Shown here: positions 30,232 through 39,451 of the stretch, piece by piece | How positions within the stretch are numbered: position 1 is the first letter of the stretch | Layout of the letters: every line of letters begins with the position of its first letter | Assembly: GCA_946221065.1 (NCBI GenBank) | Contig: CAMIIO010000011.1 | Span: 1 to 64,000 of the forward strand | From: an uncultured Rothia sp. | GTDB lineage: Bacteria; Actinomycetota; Actinomycetes; Actinomycetales; Micrococcaceae | Direction: 5' to 3' | DNA length: 64,000 nt | Program-made: the position numbers and the translations under genes | Notes under the pieces: generated by a model | Seen by the model: only the letters and a program-made list of their open reading frames with translations | The model's database searches: none | What the model was told of the DNA's origin: nothing

Positions 30232-31539
30232 ATGAATTCTGAAACCATCCGCGACGGAATCATCGTGGGTTCCGGCCCTGCCGGTTACACCGCTGCGATC
30301 TACACCGCGCGAGCAAACCTGAATCCCCTGGTGATTGCAGGTTCCGTAACCGCCGGCGGCGAGCTGATGAACACCACAGACGTGGAGAACTTCCCGGGCT
30401 TCCCGCAGGGCATCATGGGCCCGGACCTGATGGACAACATGCAGCAGCAGGCTGAGCGCTTCGGCGCCGAGATCCTCTTCGACGATGTCACCGAGATGAA
30501 TCTCGAGGGCGAGATCAAGACCCTCTCGCTGGCCGACGGCACTGTGTACCGTGCCCGTTCCACTATCGTTTCCACCGGCTCGGCCTACCGCGAGTTGGGA
30601 CTGGCCGATGAGAAGCGCCTGTCCGGACACGGCGTTTCCTGGTGTACTACCTGCGATGGTTTCTTCTTCCGCGAGCAGACCATCGCCGTCATCGGCGGCG
30701 GTGACTCGGCCATGGAAGAGGCCCTGTTCCTGACCAAGTTCGCTTCGAAGGTCATCGTTGTGCACCGCCGCAGCGAACTGCGCGCTTCCAAGATCATGGC
30801 TGACCGTGCCCTGGCGCACGAGAAGATCGAGTTCGTCTGGGATTCCGAGGTTATCGGAATCAACAGCGAGGACAAGGTCAACGGGCTGGTCGTCAAGAAC
30901 CGCAACACCGGAGAAGAGTCCACCTTGGACGTCACCGGCGTCTTCGTGGCCATCGGCAACGACCCTCGTGTGAATCTGGTCAAGGACCAGCTTGAGCTGA
31001 CTGCAGAAGGCACCATCGCAGTCGAGGGACGCAGCTCCAAGACCTCGCTGCCAGGCGTATTCGCCGCTGGCGATGTCATCGATTCCACTTATCGTCAGGC
31101 CATCACTGCTGCCGGCTCCGGCTGTGCAGCAGCGCAGGATGTCGAGCATTTCCTGGCCAACGTCAAGACCCCGGCAGAAGCCGCAAACTACTTCCTCAGA
31201 AAGGGGTTGCATCTCATGAGCAACGCTAAGGCAGTTACTGAAGCAACGTTCCAGACAGAGGTTCTGGAATCCGACAAGCCAGTCATCGTGGACTTCTGGG
31301 CAGAATGGTGCGGTCCATGCCGCCAGCTCAGCCCGATCTTGGATCAGCTCGCTGAAGAGTACGCGGATAAGGTCACCGTCGTGAAGCTGAACATCGACGA
31401 GAACCAGGCGCTGTCCGCCAAGTACGGGATTACCTCCATCCCGGCCATGTTCGTGTTCCAGAGCGGCGAGCACGTAGCTTCTTCCCTCGGTGCCAAGCCT
31501 AAGGCTGTCATCGAGAAGGGGTTCGCAGCTTACTTATAG
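30232..31539 (+). CDS. trxB-trxA: Thioredoxin reductase-thioredoxin fusion
   Basis: Residues 1 to about 320 are a thioredoxin reductase: FAD site GIIVGSGPAGYTAAIYTARA, redox motif WCTTCDGFF, NADPH site IAVIGGGDSAMEEALFLTKF and VFAAGDVIDSTYRQAITAAG. After the linker NYFLRKGLHL a complete thioredoxin follows (FWAEWCGPCRQLSPILDQLA, ITSIPAMFVFQSGE). Similar fusions are known from Mycobacterium leprae. The linker DNA keeps AAAGGGG eight bases before an ATG (31216), so free thioredoxin may also be made. Last gene of the arsR-arsC-like operon; it would supply reducing power to arsenate reduction. Start taken at ATG 30232. Confidence 0.92.
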   Translation: MNSETIRDGIIVGSGPAGYTAAIYTARANLNPLVIAGSVTAGGELMNTTDVENFPGFPQGIMGPDLMDNMQQQAERFGAEILFDDVTEMNLEGEIKTLSLADGTVYRARSTIVSTGSAYRELGLADEKRLSGHGVSWCTTCDGFFFREQTIAVIGGGDSAMEEALFLTKFASKVIVVHRRSELRASKIMADRALAHEKIEFVWDSEVIGINSEDKVNGLVVKNRNTGEESTLDVTGVFVAIGNDPRVNLVKDQLELTAEGTIAVEGRSSKTSLPGVFAAGDVIDSTYRQAITAAGSGCAAAQDVEHFLANVKTPAEAANYFLRKGLHLMSNAKAVTEATFQTEVLESDKPVIVDFWAEWCGPCRQLSPILDQLAEEYADKVTVVKLNIDENQALSAKYGITSIPAMFVFQSGEHVASSLGAKPKAVIEKGFAAYL

Positions 31540-31981
31540 TCAGCAAACGCTCTTGTGCGCACTGAGTAATAATCGAGCAAGACTCCAATCAGTTCCCGCA
31601 TTTTTTGACCGATACACGAGTACTTCGTAGTTCGAAGCACTCGGTTGAACCAAGGGGTAACCCAGAAACGATCGTTTTCGGTGTCCGTATAAGGTCCCTT
31701 CACCGGGCATTTTCTCGGGCGGGGTATACGGGAATCTGAAATCTTTGAAAACTCGGAGTTTCGAAAATTTACCAAGTCAATGGATCGAGTGTCCCGTATG
31801 GCGACCGGCTTACGGGACACTTGGCCAAAGCTAAGGGGCGAACCCCCGTTTTCGGGCGGGGGTGGATTTTCGGCGGTAACGCAAAGGTCACTTTGGTCCC
31901 TAAGACGGATGTCGCAACCTTTGGTTCCTCGGACTATGGAGAAATCAAGACGGTATACCCGCTGAGACATGATTACTGCAC
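31540..31981. other. Intergenic region with res-like dyad
   Basis: I see no convincing gene; the frame open on the minus strand lacks family resemblance. GTGTCCCGTA (31789-31798) and TACGGGACAC (31811-31820) form a resolvase-site-like inverted repeat. It recurs at 33225-33255, bracketing two acetyltransferase genes. Confidence 0.45.
31789..31820. repeat. Resolvase subsite-like dyad, copy 1
   Basis: GTGTCCCGTA and TACGGGACAC are exact arms 12 bp apart. Length and symmetry fit a crossover subsite of a Tn3-type res region. Confidence 0.45.
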
Positions 31982-32545
31982 CTAGCCGCCGATGCGGTTC
32001 TCCGGCAGGAGGTAGCGCAGGGCTGTCGAAACCGGTGCAGAAAATCCGAGTTTTCGGTACATGGCTGCCGCTTCATTGGAGGCAAGCAGGTCCACTACTT
32101 CCACGCCTTGGGCGGACATCCATTGCAACAGTTCGCGTGAAATGGTAGAACCAATGCCTCTGCCACGCCAGGCCGGGTCGACCACGACGCTACTGATCAG
32201 TCCCATGCGGCCTGTAGGGAAACCGGGCCCTGGGATCTGATGGATCACGGTGGCCTTGCCCCAACCTGTTATAGCGCGCGTGCCCTCCGCTTCCATGACC
32301 AGGTAATGGTGGTCGGGTTGCTGTAGCTGTTCCACGATTACCTTCACCGCTTCCTCCTGCCGCCCATCCTGCGCAGTCTCTGACGGACGCGTGGCGCTGC
32401 CCTGTCGGCCGAGTTCCCGAAAGAATTCACCTCGTAGGCCAACCATAAACGGAACGTCTTCTTGACTCGCCTGCCGGAGAACCAACGAATTAAGTGGTAA
32501 CGCACTTACGCCGGGCGGTCGGTTATCGGGGATATCAGAAGTCAT
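31982..32545 (-). CDS. GNAT-family N-acetyltransferase
   Basis: A 187-aa protein with LVLRQASQEDVPFMVGLRGE at the N-terminus and the acetyl-CoA site SSVVVDPAWRGRGIGSTISR (the R/Q-x-x-G-x-G/A motif), then DLLASNEAAAMYRKLGFSAP. Substrate unknown; GNAT enzymes acetylate antibiotics, amino acids or proteins. It lies on a segment bounded by two res-like dyads, probably a transposon passenger. Start at ATG 32545. Confidence 0.88.
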   Translation of the reverse strand: MTSDIPDNRPPGVSALPLNSLVLRQASQEDVPFMVGLRGEFFRELGRQGSATRPSETAQDGRQEEAVKVIVEQLQQPDHHYLVMEAEGTRAITGWGKATVIHQIPGPGFPTGRMGLISSVVVDPAWRGRGIGSTISRELLQWMSAQGVEVVDLLASNEAAAMYRKLGFSAPVSTALRYLLPENRIGG

Positions 32546-32701
32546 TTTCTGACCGTATCACCGGCTACCGCGAACGCTGGAGGCTTTCATGTTACTACCC
32601 GTCATCACAATGCTGTTCGGTGAGCGTTCGCTAATCGGTCCGATTGCACATCTCTGACCTCACCTCAATGCCAGAGGATGCAGTATTAGATCCACCCGGC
32701 G

Positions 32702-33127
32702 CTACCGAAATTCAGCAAAGACGCGCACCGGTCCGGTGCTGAAGTCAGATCCCTCGGTCAGCCCTAAGGACTGGTAGAAAGCACGCTGCTGAGGCTCGTC
32801 ATCCGTGATCAGCACCGTCTGTCGAACGTGCTGATATCTCTCTTTTACCTGTCCGAAGAGGGCACGCCCTATGCCTGTTCCTTGAAGGTCCGGATGAACC
32901 AAAATGTCTTGGAGATAGCAGATTGTTGCATCATCGGAAATCGTTCGAGCAAGTCCGACTAGTTTGCCGCCTTCGTTCCAAGCCGATACGACAAAAGAAG
33001 AATTTTTGATCGCTTGAAAGAGCAAATCCGGGCTATCGGTGTAGGCCGTCCAGCCAACTGCGTTGTAGAGCGAAAGGATCTCGGCATCAGTGATGGATGG
33101 TGATGTAGACAACGTGAATGGTGACAT
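32702..33127 (-). CDS. GNAT-family N-acetyltransferase
   Basis: A 141-aa compact GNAT: ITDAEILSLYNAVGWTAYTD, then LVGLARTISDDATICYLQDI and the acetyl-CoA motif HPDLQGTGIGRALFGQVKER, ending AFYQSLGLTEGSDF. It belongs to the short yncA/ElaA-like group seen near resistance genes. Substrate unknown. Same strand as the other acetyltransferase with about 156 bp between them. Start at ATG 33127. Confidence 0.88.
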   Translation of the reverse strand: MSPFTLSTSPSITDAEILSLYNAVGWTAYTDSPDLLFQAIKNSSFVVSAWNEGGKLVGLARTISDDATICYLQDILVHPDLQGTGIGRALFGQVKERYQHVRQTVLITDDEPQQRAFYQSLGLTEGSDFSTGPVRVFAEFR

Positions 33128-33224
33128 GGGGCCATTCTGACACGAAGACTCGTCGGCCGCACGCAGAAGCCACTTTTGAATTTTTCTATTTTCCGTTCAA
33201 GCCCAAGTAATCACAGCCGGTATA

Positions 33225-33255
33225 TGTCCCGCAGAGGGTTCCTCTTACGGGACAC
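33225..33255. repeat. Resolvase subsite-like dyad, copy 2
   Basis: TGTCCCGCA (33225-33233) and TACGGGACAC (33246-33255) reproduce the dyad at 31789-31820. Confidence 0.4.
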
Positions 33256-33331
33256 CTAAAACAATCGTTTAAGATAACACCCCGTTACTAACACTAAGAA
33301 AAAATCCTAGGGGAATCCCCTACCTCGGTGG

Positions 33332-34081
33332 CTAGCCTGCAACAGCTAACAGAGCTACCCCAGAAATCATCGTATTCAGCACCATATGAAAAGCTAAGCT
33401 ACCCCAAATACTCCGGTGAAACCACCGCAAATAACCCAGACATAAACCCACCGTCACCATATAAGGTAGCAACACTGGCACACCATGACACACCGCGAAG
33501 ACTAGGGCAGTGAGCACAACAACCACCACGGGTGATAACGAGCGAGAGAGCCAATTCCACAAAAACCCTCGAAAGAATAATTCTTCCCAAAAAGGCGTGA
33601 GCACTGCCATGGAAATAAACAGAGCAAGTTGAGAAGCAAAAGGTATCCCCGACATGTCATCAACAGATGAAGAACCAGTAGGATTCTGCCCGCCCAATAC
33701 CAGCGTCACAAAAAGCACCTGAACTGTAACCACAACGACAAACGCAGCCGGAATCTGCCAGAAAAGGTGCACAAGACGTTTCGAGGGTCTGACCACCCCT
33801 AGGTCTCCCCAGCCTAAGCCAAACTTTCTCCTCAATATCAATAGGGCAACGGGCACAAGAACGCTAAAGAGAAGAATTGCATAAGGTAACGTGCTAGAGA
33901 CGGTTTCCCCGGTAATCCTCAGGCCCAAGGCCAGTAGAAGGTAACCGCCAAAAATAAGCGCCGTTAGGGTGATGATGATGCCGGCGGTCAGAAGAATTTG
34001 TGAGGTCTTGAGGTGTTCTGAAAGTAGGTTCTGGTTCATTCCTTCAGCATATAAAGAAGACCTATCAGAAGTATTCATCAT
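33332..34081 (-). CDS. CPBP-family intramembrane metalloprotease
   Basis: A 249-aa protein with about seven membrane helices and the CAAX-protease/bacteriocin-processing (CPBP, Abi) signature. Motif 1 is EELFFRGFLWNWL and motif 2 has a histidine in VFAVCHGVPVLLPYM; a further HMVLNT follows near the end. In bacteria such proteins process peptides or give bacteriocin self-immunity. ATG 34039 (MNQNLL, with GAAGGA immediately upstream) is an alternative start. No bacteriocin gene adjoins it directly. It sits downstream of the res-like segment. Confidence 0.85.
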   Translation of the reverse strand: MMNTSDRSSLYAEGMNQNLLSEHLKTSQILLTAGIIITLTALIFGGYLLLALGLRITGETVSSTLPYAILLFSVLVPVALLILRRKFGLGWGDLGVVRPSKRLVHLFWQIPAAFVVVVTVQVLFVTLVLGGQNPTGSSSVDDMSGIPFASQLALFISMAVLTPFWEELFFRGFLWNWLSRSLSPVVVVVLTALVFAVCHGVPVLLPYMVTVGLCLGYLRWFHRSIWGSLAFHMVLNTMISGVALLAVAG

Positions 34082-34104
34082 AGCGGATGGTATATAGAGA
34101 ATAG

Positions 34105-34530
34105 ACTCGGACCGCTATCTCTGGGTTACTCATTGGGTCACTTGGCTCAGGGAGTCTCGCCAAATTGGGGATTCAGTTTGGAGATAAAGTCGCTTTGGTC
34201 GCTCTCAAAAAAGTACCAGGACGCGTCCTAACATCTATTAACCAAAAAGTTGGTTTCAGGCTAGTGACCAAATTCGGTGAAAAGGGTGTAATCAACCTGG
34301 GAAAGGGCATACCTTTTGTGGGCGCTGGTGTTGGTGCAGGAATGAATGCGGTATCTATTCGCGCTATTGCCGGATATACACGTATCAACTTCCCCGCCTT
34401 CGAACCCACGACCCAAATGGAGAATCCCGAGGATGGAGAAGATGACATCATAGACGTCGAAATTATTGATGACTACTTCCCTCTGCCTCTGCCTCTGCCT
34501 CTTATATTGTGCGGAGGCTCATCAGGCTGA
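34105..34530 (+). pseudogene. EcsC-family protein, 5'-truncated
   Basis: The frame is open from 34105 without a proper start: TAISGLLIGSLGSGSLAKLG, then KVPGRVLTSINQKVGFRLVT, KFGEKGVINLGKGIPFVGAG and NAVSIRAIAGYTRINFPAF. The KLPGR..T.IN..VGFRL.TKFG..G.INLGK.VP..G pattern is the C-terminal half of EcsC proteins. An acidic, LP-repeat tail follows (LPLPLPL). Residual translation from TTG 34165 is possible but the N-terminal half is missing. Confidence 0.65.
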
Positions 34531-35176
34531 AGACGAATAAGTATGGCGGGTAAGTTGCGTATCTTTAGAGTAAATCAGCTCTTGGTTCTACATATAAATA
34601 CCCTGGTCAGTTGTGAAAATTTCTAAAGCTCTAAACGCTCCGGAAGCGATGCTACTGGTGGTGGTGTGGAATTGCTCGGGTAGACCTTCTAGGGCAGTAG
34701 CAATATCGTCGGCCATGGAGTCTTGGTGAACTTTGAAGGGGATAACCTTGTCCAGACATGTGGTCATTGTCCAGGTGAAATGCTCGGCGATAGTGACAGT
34801 CTCGGCTTGGGGAGCACAAGTCCAGCTGGACAGCCCTGACGATCTCCGCCTCTCCAACTTCATCGCCAAGTATCGAAAGGCACAAACCGCCTCCGAACCA
34901 GGTGCCCCGTGCAACGGCGGACTTGATGGTCCTGGAAAAGTCTCCTAAACCCGAAAGTGGAAGTCATCGCCTTGTTCTACTCGGCAGGAAACCTAGGCTC
35001 CTCAGGGATTCATACTCTGCTGGGTCCACCTCGAATGCCGGGCCTGCAAGGTCCCCTATTGCCGTGGCGGCAAACCCGCACCTGATACCCACGGCAGCAA
35101 GGCCCGCTGTTTATATCTCCCGGCCAAGCCGTGACTCCCATGCACGGCGCGTCCACAGCGTCGGCGGGGTGGGAAG
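34531..35176. other. Intergenic region before mercury island
   Basis: Overlapping frames on both strands (for example 34588-34914 minus, 34733-34948 plus) give no recognisable protein. GC content rises sharply near 34950, marking the boundary of the GC-rich mercury segment. Confidence 0.35.
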
Positions 35177-36541
35177 TCAGAGGTCTAGTTTTTCCAGTGC
35201 AGCGTGGTAGGCCTCGTGGTAGGTGGGGAATTGTGCTACCTGGTCCAGGAGGGTATCGACGGGTATCTGCGCCCGGATCGCCAGGGAGGCCTGATGGATC
35301 CATTCACCGGCCATCGGCCCGACTGCCCAGGCACCGATGAGGATTTTCCGGTCGGCGTCGGCCAGCAGGCCCAGGTGTCCGCGCGGATCTTTTTCATAGG
35401 TCCAGGGCCGGGCGATGGCGTTGGCAAGATCCAGTTCGGCTGAAGCAACCCGGAGCCCGCGTCGTTGTGCCTGGCGGGCAGTGAGGCCGGCTGCGGCGAT
35501 TTCCGGGTCGGCGAACACCACCCGTGGTATGCCGTCATAGGTGGCGGCGCGGGGCTGGCCGAGAATGGCGTCGGCAGCGATTCTTCCCTGATATTTGGCC
35601 ACATGGGTGAACGGCATGATGCCTGTGACGTCCCCGATGGCCCAGGTGTTCTCCGCGGCGCGGCAGTGCTCATCGACCAGCACTTCACCGCGGTCCCCCA
35701 AGCTGATTCCGGAATGTTCAAAGCCCAGGCCTTTGGTGCGTGGCTTTCGGCCAGTGCCGAAGATCACGACGTCGGCTGCGACTTCCCCGCCGTCTCCGCC
35801 GTCTGCTTTTTCGAGACGGATGATGCTGTCTGCACCCTCGCGCCTGGCGCTGCCAGCGCTTGCGCCGAGGCGGACTTCGACACCGGTTTCCTGAAGGTAT
35901 GTGTGGGCCAATTCCCCAACGCGGGGATCCTCCCTGTCGATCAGCCGCTGTCCTCGGTGGATAAGGGTGACTTGGACGCCGAAGCGTGCCAGGAACGTGG
36001 CGGTTTCAACCCCGACCGCGCTGCCGCCGATGATCACCGCCCGCTTGGGCAGGGTCGGGGCGGTGTAGGTCTCCCGGTTGGTCCATGTTGTGATCTCATC
36101 GATGCCCTCCAGGGGAGGTATCACCGCGTCGGACCCGGTGGCGATGATGAGGTGCTCTGCGGTGATATCCCGGTCTCCGGCGCGGATCCGGCCCGGCCCG
36201 GTCAGCCGTGCCTCTTCCTTGACTACCTCGGCCCCGTGCTTCGCATAACCGTCCACTTGGGCTTTGTCGTCCAGGTTCCGGATCATGTAGTCCCGGTATT
36301 TGGCCGTTTCTTCCCAGTCCAGTTCGGCGCCGCTGACACCGGCGGCTTTTTCTACCTCCGTGCGCGCTTCCGGCGGGCGCAGTACCGTCTTGGACGGGAT
36401 GCAGGCCCAATAGGCGCACTCCCCACCAATCAATTCACGTTCGAAGATGACGACTTTCTTCCCAGCTTTGAGCAGGCGGTCCGCGGCGACCTCCCCGCCG
36501 GGCCCCATGCCAAGTACGGCAACATCGAAATGTTCGTTCAC
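35177..36541 (-). CDS. FAD/NAD(P)-disulfide oxidoreductase (MerA-like)
   Basis: A 454-aa protein of the dihydrolipoamide dehydrogenase/mercuric reductase superfamily. It has FAD motif VAVLGMGPGGEVAADRLL, redox pair GGECAYWACIPSK (CX4C), NAD motif AVIIGGSAVGVETATFLARF, VIFGTGRKPRTKGL, ENTWAIGDVTG and a C-terminal FPTYHEAYHAAL. It lacks the C-terminal vicinal cysteines of MerA, so it is probably not the mercuric reductase itself. It is the last gene of the mer operon, about 90 bp after merB; a role in thiol recycling is possible. Very GC-rich codon use. Confidence 0.85.
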   Translation of the reverse strand: MNEHFDVAVLGMGPGGEVAADRLLKAGKKVVIFERELIGGECAYWACIPSKTVLRPPEARTEVEKAAGVSGAELDWEETAKYRDYMIRNLDDKAQVDGYAKHGAEVVKEEARLTGPGRIRAGDRDITAEHLIIATGSDAVIPPLEGIDEITTWTNRETYTAPTLPKRAVIIGGSAVGVETATFLARFGVQVTLIHRGQRLIDREDPRVGELAHTYLQETGVEVRLGASAGSARREGADSIIRLEKADGGDGGEVAADVVIFGTGRKPRTKGLGFEHSGISLGDRGEVLVDEHCRAAENTWAIGDVTGIMPFTHVAKYQGRIAADAILGQPRAATYDGIPRVVFADPEIAAAGLTARQAQRRGLRVASAELDLANAIARPWTYEKDPRGHLGLLADADRKILIGAWAVGPMAGEWIHQASLAIRAQIPVDTLLDQVAQFPTYHEAYHAALEKLDL

Positions 36542-36634
36542 GCTGATCTCCTTCAGATTGGCTTGATTTTTCCGGTTCTTCTCGTCAAACGTCTTTCGGC
36601 ACGCACTGTGGTGTACCCGAGGGGGGTGGCATGG

Positions 36635-37300
36635 TCAGCAGGTGCAGCTGAGAGCTGTGTTCCGCGGTTTTCCGGAATCCTGCGCGTCGGTTTCGGCGAG
36701 CATTTTTCCGGCCATGGACGCGGCGAGCCCGTAGGCCTCCTCCACGGGGATCACGGTGCCCTCCGGGTGGTCCTTGAGCCAGGGTCCGGCTTCTTCGGCT
36801 GAGGCGAAGAAATGGACCTGGTTGCAGAAGGCGGAACGGACAGAACTGATGTCTTCCGGATTGATCAGGGACACCACCGCGGTGTCCGGCTCAACACCGG
36901 TGACGCCGGAACTGCCGGCGCGCATGCGCACGGGGGTACTGGCGGCATCGTAGGCGGATTCGATCCGTGCGGAGGTGCCCAGAAGGGTGGGGAAGATCAG
37001 GGTATCCAGCGCGCACCAGGTGTAGAGCTGTTCGCCGTCCACTTCGAAGCGGTGCCGGGTCGGGCGCTGGGTCAATCCCATGCCGACGATTCGGCCTGAT
37101 CCGTCGTACTCGACGTCGGGCATTCCCTCAAGGGCGGTCCGGACGTCCTCGACGGGGCGGCCCGTGGCGGCGGCAAGATCCGCTGCGTCCACAGGGTCGC
37201 CCAGTGCGAGGAGTTTCAGCAACGGCAGCCACAGCCAGGACTGCATGCCGGTTTCGGAGGAGGCGAGGCGGCCGGTGATTTGGCTGACGTTGTTCGTCAT
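36635..37300 (-). CDS. merB: Organomercurial lyase MerB
   Basis: A 221-aa MerB that cleaves carbon-mercury bonds to give Hg(II). The catalytic residues fall at the classical positions: Cys96 and Asp99 in LYTWCALDTLIFP and Cys159 in SAFCNQVHFF. The N-terminal winged-helix-like domain (LLKLLALGDPVDAADLAAAT) is also typical. It ends in an extra CTC tail that may bind metal. It lies downstream of merA on the same strand with a 43-bp gap. Broad-spectrum mercury resistance is therefore expected. Confidence 0.95.
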   Translation of the reverse strand: MTNNVSQITGRLASSETGMQSWLWLPLLKLLALGDPVDAADLAAATGRPVEDVRTALEGMPDVEYDGSGRIVGMGLTQRPTRHRFEVDGEQLYTWCALDTLIFPTLLGTSARIESAYDAASTPVRMRAGSSGVTGVEPDTAVVSLINPEDISSVRSAFCNQVHFFASAEEAGPWLKDHPEGTVIPVEEAYGLAASMAGKMLAETDAQDSGKPRNTALSCTC

Positions 37301-37343
37301 CGTTGTTTCCTTCAGATGGGGACTGAGCTGGGAGCTGCCGCGG

Positions 37344-38786
37344 TCAGGAGGCGCAGCAGGAGAGTTTGGAGACGTCGGTGGTGAAGGACTGCGCGGCGAT
37401 TTTGATCCCTTCGGCCATCGTCAGATACGGGGACCAAAGGTTCGCGACCTGGTCCACGGTCATCCCTGCCTCGAGGATGTACACCCCGGCAGCGGCTAGG
37501 TCTCCGGCTTCCTTGCCGACGGCGGTGATCCCGACGATGCGGCCGGTGCTGTTGTCGGCGACGATTTTGATGAACCCACGGGTGTCCCGGTTCACCAGTG
37601 CCCGTGGAACGTATTCCAGGGGCAGGACCCGGCATTCACACCGGATGCCAGCTTGGGTGGCTTCCTTGTCGGTCATGCCCACCGCGGCCAGGGCCGGGCT
37701 GGTGAACGTCACCCGGGGCAGGTGCCGGTAGTCGACCTCGCGGCCGGCGTTGTTGAAGGCGTTCTCCACCATGAGGGTTCCGTGGGCGGAGGCGACGTAG
37801 ACGAATTCCCGGTGCCCGGTAACATCCCCTGCTGCCCAGATCCTTGGGTTGGAGCTGGCCAACGTATTTTCGACCAGGATCTGGCCGGCGTCGCCGGTTT
37901 TAACGCCGACGGCGTCCAGGTTCAACCCGTCAGTAACGGCGCGGCGTCCGGTGGCCACCAGCAGCTTCGCGGCACGGTGTTCCTCCTGGCCCCCAGCCAC
38001 CGTTGCAGTCACAACGATCTCTGCACTGCCCGAATCCGCCAGGACCGACGTCACGGCCGCGCGGCGGACCACGCGGATACCCTCATTGGCGAAGACGCCC
38101 ATCAGGGCCCGGGCCGCTTCCGGTTCCTCCTGCGAGGCCAGCCGGGAACGGACCAGCATCGTCACTTTCGATCCCAGCCGGGCGAAAAGCTGCGCCTGTT
38201 CCAGCGCCACGTACCCGCCGCCGAAGACGATCAGGGACTCGGGCACCTCGTCCAGTTCCATGGCCGTGGATGAGGTCAGGTAATTGACCTCATCCAGTCC
38301 CGGCACCGGCGGTGCCCACGGGGCCGAACCGGTCGCAATCAGGTAATGGGCAGCAGTCAGGGAATCGCGGGCGCCGTCAGCCCCGGTGATTTCCAGGACC
38401 GGTTCCTCCGGGGTGCCGGCGAACACCGCGGTCCCCTGACGCAGATCCCATCCGTAGTCTGCGGCCAGATCCACGTACTTATCCGAGCGCATGCCCTCAA
38501 CCAGGGAGCGTTTCCCGTCAATGAGTGCACCCATGTCCACCGGGGCGGCCGAGGTGCTGATCCCGGGGAACCTTCCAGTCCCGTCCAACGCGACATGACG
38601 GGCCTCGGCGGCGGCCAGCAGCGCCTTGGACGGAACACACCCGGTGTTCACGCAGGTCCCGCCCACCGTGGAACGTTCGATCATGACCACCCGCTTGCCC
38701 AGGTTGGTGGCCCGGATGGCGGCGGCGAAGGCACCGCCACCGGAACCGATCACGGCCAAATCAAAATCCGGTGCTGCCTCAGGCAT
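37344..38786 (-). CDS. merA: Mercuric reductase MerA
   Basis: Start at ATG 38786 (ATGGAGGACCA upstream). The 480-aa flavoprotein has FAD motif LAVIGSGGGAFAAAIRATNL, redox pair GGTCVNTGCVPSKAL, NADPH motif LIVFGGGYVALEQAQLFARL, PRIWAAGDVTGHREFVYVAS, a conserved YVPRALVNRDTRG and the C-terminal Hg-binding CC (LSCCAS). It reduces Hg(II) to volatile Hg(0). It lacks the N-terminal heavy-metal-associated domain, as in many actinobacterial MerA. Its own MerR-type promoter lies upstream at 38852-38876. Confidence 0.96.
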   Translation of the reverse strand: MPEAAPDFDLAVIGSGGGAFAAAIRATNLGKRVVMIERSTVGGTCVNTGCVPSKALLAAAEARHVALDGTGRFPGISTSAAPVDMGALIDGKRSLVEGMRSDKYVDLAADYGWDLRQGTAVFAGTPEEPVLEITGADGARDSLTAAHYLIATGSAPWAPPVPGLDEVNYLTSSTAMELDEVPESLIVFGGGYVALEQAQLFARLGSKVTMLVRSRLASQEEPEAARALMGVFANEGIRVVRRAAVTSVLADSGSAEIVVTATVAGGQEEHRAAKLLVATGRRAVTDGLNLDAVGVKTGDAGQILVENTLASSNPRIWAAGDVTGHREFVYVASAHGTLMVENAFNNAGREVDYRHLPRVTFTSPALAAVGMTDKEATQAGIRCECRVLPLEYVPRALVNRDTRGFIKIVADNSTGRIVGITAVGKEAGDLAAAGVYILEAGMTVDQVANLWSPYLTMAEGIKIAAQSFTTDVSKLSCCAS

Positions 38787-38851
38787 TGGTCCTCCATGGA
38801 GTTTGATGAACACCCCGTGGTGTTCTTCTGGTGGGTACTGTCCCCAGTCTG

Positions 38852-38876
38852 CACCTTCCCCTGCACAGGAAGGTCA
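38852..38876 (-). promoter_or_regulatory. MerR-type promoter-operator upstream of merA
   Basis: On the minus strand TTGACCTTCC, TGTGCAG, GGGAAGGTGC: a dyad directly overlapping a TTGACC -35 with a long spacer to a CAGACT-type -10. The same layout occurs at 40764-40787. Confidence 0.7.
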
Positions 38877-38902
38877 AGACCCGGAGTAAAGAGTTAGGCG
38901 TG

Positions 38903-39451
38903 CTAGGGAAGTGTTGTGGCAAGAAATGCCTTCAGGGCATCGGCCTTCATGGGCCGGGAGTCAGCCCGGCCCAGAATGTCTCCGTCGGGTGCGACGACGA
39001 CGGTGCTGTCCAGGGATGTGACCGCGTACTTTTGGGTGAGCTCCCCGGTCCGGTCCACAACGAAGGGGTATCCGGGATTTCCGGCCAGTTCACGGAACTG
39101 GTCCACCTCGGTTTGGGTGTTCTCCGGCGTCACGTCCACGGCGACGAAGTCTGCCTTACCGGCATACTCCTGTTCCAGTTCCTTCATCGCTTCTGCCTGT
39201 GGAACGCAGGTATAGCACCAGCTCGCCATGAAGAACAGCACTGTCGGGCGGGTGGAGGGGACGGTGAGGGCTTTGCCGTCCACGGACGTGACCTCGATCC
39301 TGTCCACAGTGTTTCCACCAGCGGACCCGGTGGCTGGATTAGTTTCGCTCCCGCGGTTCAGTGCCGTGATGGCCAGAATCAGGATGAGCGCCGCGGCGGC
39401 TATGACGGCAGTAATGGTGAAGATCCGCCGGTGGTTTCTGGTCTTTGTCAT
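38903..39451 (-). CDS. TlpA-like membrane-anchored thioredoxin
   Basis: From ATG 39451 (GGAAACCC) the protein has a single N-terminal membrane anchor (FTITAAVIAAAALILILAIT-like, about residues 10-32). A TlpA/ResA-type thioredoxin fold follows with active site ASWCYTCVPQ and PFVVDRTGELTQKYAVTSLD. It faces the outside. The start overlaps the end of the CcdA-like gene, so the two work together: CcdA passes electrons to the thioredoxin. In mercury operons such pairs probably reduce or handle Hg(II) at the membrane. Confidence 0.85.
   Translation of the reverse strand: MTKTRNHRRIFTITAVIAAAALILILAITALNRGSETNPATGSAGGNTVDRIEVTSVDGKALTVPSTRPTVLFFMASWCYTCVPQAEAMKELEQEYAGKADFVAVDVTPENTQTEVDQFRELAGNPGYPFVVDRTGELTQKYAVTSLDSTVVVAPDGDILGRADSRPMKADALKAFLATTLP

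Noticed and set aside
30202..31473. 423-codon minus-strand frame opposite trxB-trxA
   Set aside because: The plus-strand frame encodes clear thioredoxin reductase and thioredoxin motifs; the antisense frame follows from GC-rich codon bias.
31530..31970. 146-codon minus-strand frame
   Set aside because: No ribosome site or recognisable domain, overlaps a res-like dyad; probably non-coding.
34588..34914. 108-codon minus-strand frame
   Set aside because: Some protein-like composition but no family match, and plus-strand frames are equally plausible; left as part of an unassigned region.
35465..36802. 445-codon plus-strand frame opposite the MerA-like oxidoreductase
   Set aside because: Antisense shadow in very GC-rich DNA; no family resemblance, while the opposite strand has complete FAD/NAD motifs.
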